From contig JAUKTV010000014.1 of NCBI GenBank assembly GCA_030549205.1, positions 1,110,577 to 1,174,576 of the forward strand: a stretch of 64,000 nucleotides of DNA, in the 5' to 3' direction. Made by a program: the position numbers and the translations under genes. Below the pieces are notes generated by a model, which worked only from the letters and a program-made list of their open reading frames with translations, was not told the origin of the DNA and ran no database searches. The stretch is from Apiosordaria backusii. Its lineage: Eukaryota; Ascomycota; Sordariomycetes; Sordariales; Lasiosphaeriaceae. Shown here piece after piece: positions 22,251 to 31,300 of this stretch (positions within the stretch are counted from its first letter, which is position 1; each line of letters begins with the position of its first letter).

Positions 22251-23123
22251 TCATCCAGATTTCGGTCCAACCTCTATAAACCCCCAAATGCCCCCCGCCT
22301 TCTCATCATCTGTCAACGACCACTTGTCCTCCGTCTCCACCAACACCGACCCCCACCTATCCTTGACCTCCTCCGACCTTACCGCAACCCTCAGCAGCTT
22401 ATCCCAATGCCTCAGCAACAACACATACCCATCCCTCCCCTTCTCCTTCTCTTCCACCAAGTAATCAACAAACGGAACCCTCCTCACACAAAACCATTCC
22501 CAGGCCTTACAATGCGGCGCGTTAGCCACCACCCCCATCTTGCCATCGTGTCCCAAATAGCTCCCGCTGGCTACGTTCCTGAACCCGAGCCATCCGTCCT
22601 TGGTGATGCACTCCCAGTACCAGCATCCATTGGTGAGATTGGCGAGTCTGAGCTCTAAGAGTTTGAGCTGGCCCTGGCAGAGGGTGATGGCTTTTGTGTG
22701 GTGGTGTTGTTCGTCTTCTTGTTCTTGAACTGATGGGGCGATGGGACGGGATTGAGGGAGGTGGAGGGCGGTGATGATGTAAGTTTTGCCTGGGGTGGGG
22801 ATGGCGTTTTCTTTCCAGTGGGGGAGGGAGAGGGGGCTCCTAGAGGAAGTGTTAGATGCTGTTTGTTGGAGGGAGAAGGTGAAGAGGATTGCTATGAGGA
22901 GGAGGGTAATGATGGAGACAGAAGAAGCAGGTCTGGGAACCCACATTTTTTGGGGGTGTCGGTGGGGGGATGCGGTGCGGGATGTGGTTGCGCTTGAGAA
23001 GAAGGAGATTGTTGAGGTGGGGGTTAGTTGATCGTAGGGGTCGTCGTCTTCGCCGATTTGAGTCGAGGTGACGGAAGGTGGTGGTGGTTGGTGGGTGTTG
23101 ATGGAGAGGGGTCGTTTTTCCAT
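22251..23123 (-). CDS. family 1 protein with transmembrane anchor, copy 8
   Basis: 290-aa protein read from MEKRPLS (23123). The frame is open to 23318 but the upstream part looks like leader. Residues 1-65 are Pro/Ser/Thr-rich. A membrane span (SIITLLLIAILFTFSL, about 70-86) follows, then the family domain: GKTYII, CWYWECITKDGWLGFRN, GSYLG, CKAWEWFCVRR, GYVLLLRHWDKLL and terminal GGIWGFIEVG. The W-x-C / GWL / YLG core is the best conserved of all copies. Topology would place the beta domain on the far side of the membrane from the N terminus (type II, inferred). It is the only copy with a membrane segment, suggesting the domain is used in more than one compartment. Confidence 0.75.
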   Translation of the reverse strand: MEKRPLSINTHQPPPPSVTSTQIGEDDDPYDQLTPTSTISFFSSATTSRTASPHRHPQKMWVPRPASSVSIITLLLIAILFTFSLQQTASNTSSRSPLSLPHWKENAIPTPGKTYIITALHLPQSRPIAPSVQEQEDEQHHHTKAITLCQGQLKLLELRLANLTNGCWYWECITKDGWLGFRNVASGSYLGHDGKMGVVANAPHCKAWEWFCVRRVPFVDYLVEEKEKGRDGYVLLLRHWDKLLRVAVRSEEVKDRWGSVLVETEDKWSLTDDEKAGGIWGFIEVGPKSG

Positions 23124-23650
23124 TTTTTTTTTTTCTTTGGATGGAATTATGGATGGTGCCGAGAGGGCGATTTGAACAAGATGATGAAAGGTGCAGTGAG
23201 ATGGGAAAGACGAGGGGGAAATTGGGCATGAATGGGCTGTGTGGGCCTCGAGTTTTTGGCGTGGTTCGTGGTGGCGAGTGACGGGCGTGTCACTGGTCTG
23301 GTTTGCACTGCCGTCCAATCAATTTGATGGTGCTTGAAAAGATAGGCGTGCAAGCGCCCGTTGAAGATCCAAACGCCGATGATACGATGGCAAACGGGAC
23401 GTGCTGCCGGGAGTGTTGTCTTCTGACGATATCTTCCGTGAGAGGCTTTCCAAGAATTATGCGAAAAAGAGAGAGGTTGATGTTCAAATTGGAGTTATAT
23501 AAGTAAGGGGTGTTGAGATAACTTATGCAGTGGAGTGGTGTTTTTAGAAATACCGTCTATATGGTCCAAACAATAAGCAAAAGAAGATATCGATATGATG
23601 CAACCAGCGTCAAAACAGGCAAACACGACATTTCCATACACCAAGTTTCC
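23124..23650. other. intergenic spacer
   Basis: Promoter side of copy 8 and 3' side of the coiled-coil gene. No gene seen. Confidence 0.4.
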
Positions 23651-26587
23651 TCATAACTTTCCTCTCTCTCTAAATTGGACCTTCTCGGTGATCCACGTCC
23701 ACTCACGAGGAATTTGCTCCTCGGCATTCTCGGTCCCATCCGTTGTGCTATCCACCCGACGCCGTTTGGCCTTTCCCTCACCCTCATCCTCGGCGGGCCT
23801 CGATCTCCGCTGCCCTCCCACCTTCCGGCTGGCAAGCTTAGGCAGGGACCGACGGGGCGAGTACGGCGAACCTGGAGCGCTGCGCTCAAAGTCCAGAGTG
23901 TCACTGTCGGGTGACCGATCCTGATCCTGATCGTCACCTGTGTCCTCCTCCGCATTCTTCTCGCCCTGGCCAACTTCCCCATCTTCACTCCCAATGAAAA
24001 GGGATGACATCTCTCCCTTGCCTTCGTTTTCGCCCATCTCTTCATCTTCATCTGTCTCAACGTCGTCATCCGTCTCGTCCTCATCATGTTCCTCCACCAC
24101 GCCAGCCTCGAAAGCCAGCTTCAGCTTCTCCTCAACCTCGGGATCTACTTCGCCCCATACCGGTGAAGCCAACATGCGGTCGGATTCATAGTCAGACTCC
24201 CTCCTCTTGATCCATTTCGTCCGAACCACATTGTACCTCTCTCCATCGGTGTTGCTCTTGGATTCCCACCAGATAGCCAAACAGAACCTCGTGTGTGACG
24301 GACAGCAGCATTTTTGCATCATCCAGCCACCATGATCCCGCACATCACGCAAATAATCCTCGGCTTCTTCCTTACTGAGCGCCAGCACAAAGTTGAGACA
24401 TTTCCATTTGTCCATGTCTTGGTCTTCGTCCAGCTCTCTGTTCCAGTCGGAAAGGCTTGCATATCTCCCATAGTGGTTGCTGACCATACCGTCCAGTTCA
24501 ACGTTCTCGAAGTACTCATTCGCATGTCGGAAACACTCATGCCGTCTACCGGATGAATCCCCAATCATGAGCGCTACAAAGAAGTCGTCCACCGCCTGCA
24601 TGTCACACCACTCCGGGTGATTCTTCGCAACGTCTTTCGCACACGAAAAGAGGGTCACAAAATTGACGGGGATCCAATCTTTGCTACCCATAGCCCGCAG
24701 AACATCCCACCCTGTTCGCACTGGATCAATCTCGAACCACATCAACTTCATGACGTTCTGTGTTGATCCTGTCGGTCCAAGTGATATGCACCACACCTGA
24801 TACCTCAAGCAATATCTTGCCTCATCTGGACAGCAACATTGGTCGCCCGAGTTCTTCAACATCGCGTTCACACACTGCCAAGTGTCCCAATTGACGATGG
24901 AAGGGGGGTCTTGGCCAACAATGAGCGGACCCTGACCTTCCGCGGGGCATGGAATTCTCACCTCATTGTAAAGGTCGAAATGGGGATGCTCACATTTGAT
25001 GACGCGGTGGACAACTTTGTTGAAGAAGCGCCCTGCCATGGCGGTGTCGATCATTGACAAATCGTAATGGTTGTCCGCATCCTTCGGCGAGAAGAAAGAC
25101 ACAAAGTCAACTGGCTTCCAGTGCCAGGTTGTGCTGGAGGTGGAACAGGCCAACGGTGTGCTTGAGCGAGGCGAATATTGACCGAATTCAAGCGGAGGGC
25201 GGTGACGCGAATGCCCTGTGATGTCATGGGCATAATTACCAAAGTCCTGGTTGCCCAAGGTTTGATCGTTGCCGTTGTGATGACGCTTAAGCAGTGATTG
25301 CTTCCAAACAGCCTGGCACTCATCCACTGTCTTTTTCAGCTCTTTCAACCCAGCTTCACATCGGGCGTTGAGGGCATCCACTTTATCAGTAAACGTCGCT
25401 TCCATACTGTGCAACTGGCCCAAAATGTCCTGGATCCCCATCTCAGTCGTCTCCGATAGCGTCCAGACCTCCTGTCTTGACTGCTGAATCATTGCATCCG
25501 TGACCTCACACCCCTCCCTATCCATGTATCGCATCAAGGCCAAAATAGGTTGCGCAAGCTGCATTGCCAGTACCTCCGTCTCCTGCGCCTTATCCTTCCG
25601 ACTCTCATCAACCATTTTCGAGAACTTATCCAGCACCCTGTCAATCGCCGCCATCCTTGTCTCCAGATCATGAGTAACCTGAAAAATAGCATCTAGCGGA
25701 TAGGGATCAGCCTGTTCCGCCTCCTCCATCGCCAACCCCTTCTGCTGCCTCTCCCTCTCGGCCTTCTCAGCTGTCTCCTGCATCTGCATCAGAATATCCT
25801 TCAGAAGCTTCAGGTGCCCTGTAATCTGAAGCCGAGCCGCCTCGACCTGTTTCTTCTCTTTTTCTAGCTGTGCTCTCTCGTCGTTGATCTGTTGGTGATT
25901 ACCGTTGATATGGAGGTTGGTGTCTTCCAGCAACTTCTGCTGTCTGTCCAGCTTTTTCCGATCGTGTTCCAGATCCTTCTCACGCCCATGGAGCAAATTG
26001 AGCACAGCTTCCTTACGCACAAGGTCGAGTTGCCACTGCTCGAGGTTCTGCTCCTTGGCTTCGAGGTTTCGGCGGGTTGCGTTGGTCCCATGGCGTGGGC
26101 TTCCCGTAAGCCTAGCGATGTCACGGCGGAGTTCATCGTTCTTGTCTTTGTGTAGGATCGAGCTGTCGAAATCCCCACGCCGAGTGAGCTCTTCGCGCTG
26201 GTGTCCCCCAAAGATGTTGTTGAGTTCTTGCGCGGGCTTCAAGGCGGAGGTACTTGAGACGGAGCTGGGGGCGAGTCTAGGTGATGCCGGGAACGGTGTG
26301 AGGTGTGACGGTAGTGGTGAGGAGATAGCTAAGATGCTGGGTGGTGCTGGCGGTGTCCGGGAAGGATGATGGGGTCGGAACGACGGCGGAGAAGAATTCT
26401 TATACGGGTTAACAAAGGGTCTGCAGGTAGGTGTAGAACGAGAGTGGATCTGGCGGTCAGTTCGTCCGACGCGTGCGCGTTGATGGGGTGCTAGATATTG
26501 TAGTTGTTGGGGTGTTTGTTGCCCGGGCTCTTGGGGCGGGTTGGGTGGGGGAATCCCATAGTTTGGTTGCCCTGACTGAGGGTCCAT
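23651..26587 (-). CDS. coiled-coil protein with two tandem CCCP-motif domains (unnamed)
   Basis: Single-exon 978-aa protein, not recognised. Layout: residues 1-120 Pro/Ser-rich and disordered; about 140-300 a long coiled coil (charged heptads around EAKEQNLEQWQLDL and QLEKEKKQVEAARLQ); about 300-430 a second helical region. Then come two copies of one module: about 488-622 (WKPVDFVSFFS ... TWQCVNAML ... CCCPDEARYCL) and about 636-795 (WIPVNFVTLFS ... KWKCLNFVLAL ... CCCPSHTRFCLAIWW). The tail is strongly acidic (840-905) with a basic KAKRRR near 945 that may direct it to the nucleus. The Cys triplets could bind metal (inference). No similarity to its neighbours. Function unknown. Confidence 0.8.
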   Translation of the reverse strand: MDPQSGQPNYGIPPPNPPQEPGQQTPQQLQYLAPHQRARVGRTDRQIHSRSTPTCRPFVNPYKNSSPPSFRPHHPSRTPPAPPSILAISSPLPSHLTPFPASPRLAPSSVSSTSALKPAQELNNIFGGHQREELTRRGDFDSSILHKDKNDELRRDIARLTGSPRHGTNATRRNLEAKEQNLEQWQLDLVRKEAVLNLLHGREKDLEHDRKKLDRQQKLLEDTNLHINGNHQQINDERAQLEKEKKQVEAARLQITGHLKLLKDILMQMQETAEKAERERQQKGLAMEEAEQADPYPLDAIFQVTHDLETRMAAIDRVLDKFSKMVDESRKDKAQETEVLAMQLAQPILALMRYMDREGCEVTDAMIQQSRQEVWTLSETTEMGIQDILGQLHSMEATFTDKVDALNARCEAGLKELKKTVDECQAVWKQSLLKRHHNGNDQTLGNQDFGNYAHDITGHSRHRPPLEFGQYSPRSSTPLACSTSSTTWHWKPVDFVSFFSPKDADNHYDLSMIDTAMAGRFFNKVVHRVIKCEHPHFDLYNEVRIPCPAEGQGPLIVGQDPPSIVNWDTWQCVNAMLKNSGDQCCCPDEARYCLRYQVWCISLGPTGSTQNVMKLMWFEIDPVRTGWDVLRAMGSKDWIPVNFVTLFSCAKDVAKNHPEWCDMQAVDDFFVALMIGDSSGRRHECFRHANEYFENVELDGMVSNHYGRYASLSDWNRELDEDQDMDKWKCLNFVLALSKEEAEDYLRDVRDHGGWMMQKCCCPSHTRFCLAIWWESKSNTDGERYNVVRTKWIKRRESDYESDRMLASPVWGEVDPEVEEKLKLAFEAGVVEEHDEDETDDDVETDEDEEMGENEGKGEMSSLFIGSEDGEVGQGEKNAEEDTGDDQDQDRSPDSDTLDFERSAPGSPYSPRRSLPKLASRKVGGQRRSRPAEDEGEGKAKRRRVDSTTDGTENAEEQIPREWTWITEKVQFRERGKL

Positions 26588-28311
26588 CGTAACGAAAGAT
26601 AATTACGAAGTCCAATGACTTAGTGAAGCGTTTTGTCGCGGAAGAGTCTCGAGGAGAGAAGATAATCCGAAAGGATCGATGATTGAAGGGAATATGGAGG
26701 AGAGGAAACAGTATTTAATGCTTTCCGGGGCGGAGCTGTCATGATTGCCAAAAAGCCTTGCTGTTCACATGTTCACGTATTGCTCCAAAGAGATACACCT
26801 GTGGCTTGAGCTTATGCTCCTAGACCCAAAAGATTACCTGGGACTTGTTGGTAGGCCTACAGGAGCACACGAGAGCCACAGAGGGGCTTATCCGTTTGGT
26901 AGGCCATGGCTTTGTGGTGGAGATGCCGACCAGGCGCTGTTAGGCCGATGGTTCGAATCACAATCAAAACCTGGAGAAGGGCGTTGCAGAGGATAGGCAA
27001 GAAGTGGCTGTAAGGAAGAGAGCCGGGACGGGACGAGAGAAAGAGACCGGGGGCCTGTCCCGTCCCGGCTGAGTAAGAGAGTGCGGGCTCGGCCCGTCCC
27101 GGGGGCGGCGTCCCTCACCCTCACATGGAGGTCATCTCGTCGCAGCTCATCTCCCACTCGTTACACACGGTCCCATCTCTCAGGAGACACGAGTCATACC
27201 GCAGTAGTGAACAAAATGGCCGACACCGGTCAAAGCCACGCAACAGGGCGTCAAGCTCCATCGGAACCATGGAGTCGCGTGGAAGCCTTGCAAAAACCTT
27301 CGCGGAATTCCGAAACAAAGAACGGAGCACTTCTCGATGTCGTGACGCAGATCATCGCCGATGACCACAAAAGCAAATACCAAACGTCTTTCCCACCTCC
27401 TGTTAGCCAAGTCCGCCAAGCGAGATTGCAGACAGTGCGCCTGACGACTTACAGCATCATCGCCTATGTATTAACCTCGATAACTATACCGATAATACAG
27501 ACTCTTTCTTAATAAACGCGATATAATACTTTAGAGGTAGTTATAAACCTTCATGCCAACTTAAGGTATATCAAAACCAGAGCTCTTCCTTACTGTAATA
27601 GCTCAGCCGTATTCTTAGGGTTAGGGACGCCTGCGTCTCGAGCACTGTGCTGGCCCGTGCTGGTCGACCCTAGTTAAGAGGAAGTGGGAAAGATTTTTGG
27701 CCGCAACGCCTTGATATCGCCATCGCTTCTTTTCCTTAGCACACTGATAAAGGAAACGTCATGATGATGTATGTGCAACCTAGAGAGAACAATCTTCTCC
27801 GTAGTCAATCTCTTTTGCTCTCACTCACGCCCACAGTCGATCCTCACTCTCAGTCACTCTCACACAGACCCCAGTCTGGCGTTGTAATCGCTACCGCGAA
27901 AATGATATTCATACACTCTGCCTTCAGTCTCCCTCCTACCCCTCATTCCCCAACAAAAAAAGTTAATACAGCAAACTCCCTGCCATTCCCTTCCAAGCCC
28001 TCCCAATCCGAAAACACGCACACGCCCTGCCTGCTTGAAAAGGGAAAAAAGGACTTGAAACTCATTCACGCCAAAGACCAACTAATCCTGACCTGTTGAA
28101 AAAATAAAAACCCGAAAAGCCCATCCTAGAAATGATATCAAAGACCACCACCTCTCCCTCCCCTCTTCCAACCACCACCTCCTGCTCCAAGCCACCCTTT
28201 GAGCTTCCCCCTCTTTCCTCTCCACTCCTCACCCGAAGAAGATCCAGCTGATGAACCACCGCCACCACCCCTATCACCACCAGTTCCCACCCCCCTCAAA
28301 AGCGCAGCATA
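26588..28311. other. long intergenic region
   Basis: About 1.7 kb without a supported gene; both flanking genes are on the minus strand. It contains a GC-rich inverted repeat at 27021-27070 and two TTAGGG units at about 27615. A CT-rich, CACTC-repetitive tract lies at 27805-27870. An open frame at 27081-27512 on the plus strand has no support beyond length. Confidence 0.4.
27021..27070. repeat. 14-bp perfect inverted repeat (hairpin)
   Basis: AGCCGGGACGGGAC at 27021-27034 and its exact reverse complement at 27057-27070 flank a 22-base A/G-rich loop. A third related GGCCCGTCCCGGG lies at about 27091-27103. There is no adjacent T run or gene end that would make it a terminator. Role unknown. 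Confidence 0.8.
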
Positions 28312-31300
28312 CTACCTGCCCTGTCCACTCTTCCCATCCTTCTCCTTCTCCCTGTCCCCCCTATCCCCCTGCTGGCTCAGCTGCATCTGCCTCCTCCTCT
28401 CCCGCTCCAAATTCTCCCTCAGCGCCATGTTCTCACTCTCACTGGCATTAATCCTCTTCATCGCCTCCCCTCTGTCCAAAATCCTCCCCTCCCTCTCTGC
28501 CTTGAGCTTATACTCCAAATCTCTCAACCTCAACATCCACTTATTCTCCATCGACTGACCCCCTTGCCCGGACTGTGACCCCGCCACAGAGGCCGTATTA
28601 GAGCCTGCTTGTTGCGTCGAGCTTTCCCGGGGTGTCTTCTCAGTTTGCGGTAACGGGGAAGTAGGCGACTCGTTGTCTGTGTGATGCGGTGTTGTCCCAT
28701 TGCTATTGGCGGCGTTGTTGTTGTTGCTGTTGCCGTCAGGGGACAACATCCCGAATTCATCAGCCGCCAAGTGTGTTCGTGAAGAGTGAGAGTGAAACTG
28801 GCTGGATGAACGGGAAGGTACCGGCCCGCCAGTTCGACCAAGTGAACTCCCCCTGCTTCCCGTCTTTGGAATCCGGCTTTTAGCCTTTGGTCCTGTTGGC
28901 ACCGACGGGGAGGGGCTGCCCCCGGTTGGGGAGGTGGGATCCTGCAGCCCGTTCGGATCACCAGTGGCTGCGTAGGCCTGGCGGGCTCTAACCTCGGTCG
29001 CCATCCGCAGGGTGTGGCATTCCACTTTGAGCTGTCTGTACGCCTCCTCCAGGCGAGCAAGTTTCTCCGCGTCACGGGAAGCGTGGCTGTGGCCACTGAG
29101 TTGTCCGGTGGCGATATTGTTACGCACAATCGACTCCACCCTGTCGAGCTTCTTGGTCCGCTGATCCAACAGCCCTTCCAGGGTTTGGTACTCCTTCCAG
29201 AGATCCTTCTCGACTGATTTGATCTTGGTCTGGAAGTTGCCAATCATCGTCTCAATCATCTTGACAGCCGCCATCAAGTTCTTGCTGAAGCCGGGAAGCA
29301 TTGTAGACACAGCCTCCAAGCTTGGCAAGGCGCGCCCGTTAATGAGGCTATTGTCGTGAGCCCAGTCTGAACCACAGAGGGTAGACAGACGGGTCCACAG
29401 GATGAGCAACAAGTTGTTGCGCTCCGTCAGCTGCTCCTTGAAGCTGCTCTCCAACTGAGAGATTCGCTTCTTGTCCGCGGCCTTTTGAGCCTCGAGCTCC
29501 ATGATCCGCGAATCTTGGGAGCTAACCGTGCGGGTGACATGGGAGTGTGTCTTTTGGAACGTCTCGAACTGGTTCTTGACGTTGCGGTGGGCGGCCCGCT
29601 CCTTGTCGAGCATCTCGACCAGCTTCCGAGTTTCGTGGCTGTGCGATTCGAGCAGAGCATCACGCTGCTTGATGATGCGATCCTTCTCGACAAGCGAGGC
29701 CTTGGTGGAGTCGAGGTCGCGGACAGTGTTCTCGAGATCCCGTTGCATCTTGGCGATGTTCTGAAAAAGCGTTAGCCAAGACCTTCCGCGAAGCGTCACG
29801 GCCAGGGGACCCACCTTGAGCAAGCTAGACCTAGTACCGCTCAAGTCACCCAACGCCTCGCGCAAGTTGTTTTCGAGTTCCAGTAACCTCTCCTTCCACT
29901 CGGTGGCTTCCACCTCCCTGCTCGTCAGACTCTTCCGAAGTCTGCGAGCCTCATCCTTGGCAGTAGAGGCCTCCCGGTTGAGCTCATTGACGAACTGCTG
30001 CACCTCTTCCTTCTCTTTGTTGGCGACAATCTCGCGTTGTCTCCGCTCAGCGGCAAGTCTTTGCTCCAGCTCTCTGGCCCGGTCCTTCTCATCCCGCAGG
30101 CTTTGCTCGACATTAGCAAGCGCCGCCTCGAGGTCCCCAATCCGGATCTTGTCGCCCTCTTGCTCTTCCCGCAAGAAGGCAATCTCGCCCTGGCTGGACT
30201 CCTGCTGCACCGACAGACGATTAGCCTTATCGTTGGCTTCAAGGAGCTTAACCTCGAGCTCCTCCAACTCCTTGTTGGCATCTCCAAGCTCCTGCTCCAG
30301 TTGTGTGATCCGACGAATCTTGGACTCCTGCTCATCTTCCAGTCGGACAAGTGCATCGCTCATCTTACGCATCTCTTCCTGCAAGGCGTCAAAGTTTTCG
30401 GTGCGGTCATTCAGGTCAAGCTGGAGTCTCTCAATCTCGCCGGTGCGTTGGTCTGCCTCGCCCTCAAGGGCATCGATTTCTTCCTGTGCCTCCTTACGCA
30501 GGGCTTCGAATTCAGCCTCGAGGTTGGCGTGTTCCTGCAGAGCCTCGTCGCGCTCTGCTTGAAGAGCCATCAAGTCGTTCATAGCGGCGTCGATGTCCTC
30601 TTGCAGGGCGGCGACAAGCTCCTCGGCCTGCTTCTTAGCTTCCACGGCAGTCTCAAAGTCTTCCATGCAAGCATCCAACTCTCGCTGGAGATCTTGGTTC
30701 TGCAGCTTCAGTTCGTTGTTCTTGTCGCGCAACTCCGCCAGCCGTTCTTCAAGCTCATCCCGGTCCAGGTCATCCAAGACTGTCGTGGCACCGCCGCTAA
30801 TACGTGACTGGGATCGCTCGTGGACACCGGCACGCGAGGCTGACCGTTCGAGGAGGCTGTCAATGGTTGATGGCGCTGGGCCACCCCGACGCTGGGCCAT
30901 CTTGAGATCCTCAATCTCCTGGTACAGGCGCTCCTTCTCCCGGTTCCTTGACGTCAGCATCGAGGTTTGGGCGCCTACTTCGCGTCGGAGCTCGGCATTC
31001 TCATGGCGAAGTTGTTCACTCTCCCGGCGCAAGTCATCCACCAGCGTGACACTGGCTACTGTCGCATTGTCCATGTCCTGAGACGAAAACGAGGCCGTCG
31101 GTGGTCGTGCTGCTGGTGAGATTGGCGGGTGCCTCCTGTTGTGGTAAAAGCTGGACGACGAACTCGTTGGAAGTCCCATTTGCTGGGCCATCTCCTGCTT
31201 CAACCGGAATACCTCATCACGTAGCCGACGATTGTCCTCATCGCTTTGTTCTCTCCTGGCAGTTTCTTGTTCCAACAGATCCTTCCAGACGTCGGCCTCC

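Noticed and set aside
20435..23123. Secondary-metabolite cluster around the P450
   Set aside because: No polyketide synthase, peptide synthetase, terpene cyclase or pathway regulator is present within the window.
27081..27512. Possible small gene containing MADTGQSHATGRQ
   Set aside because: No homologue recognised, composition like random coding, and overlapping frames on the other strand are equally open.
27610..27630. Telomere-like TTAGGG repeats
   Set aside because: Only two units, inside a normal intergenic region with genes on both sides. Too short to call an interstitial telomere.
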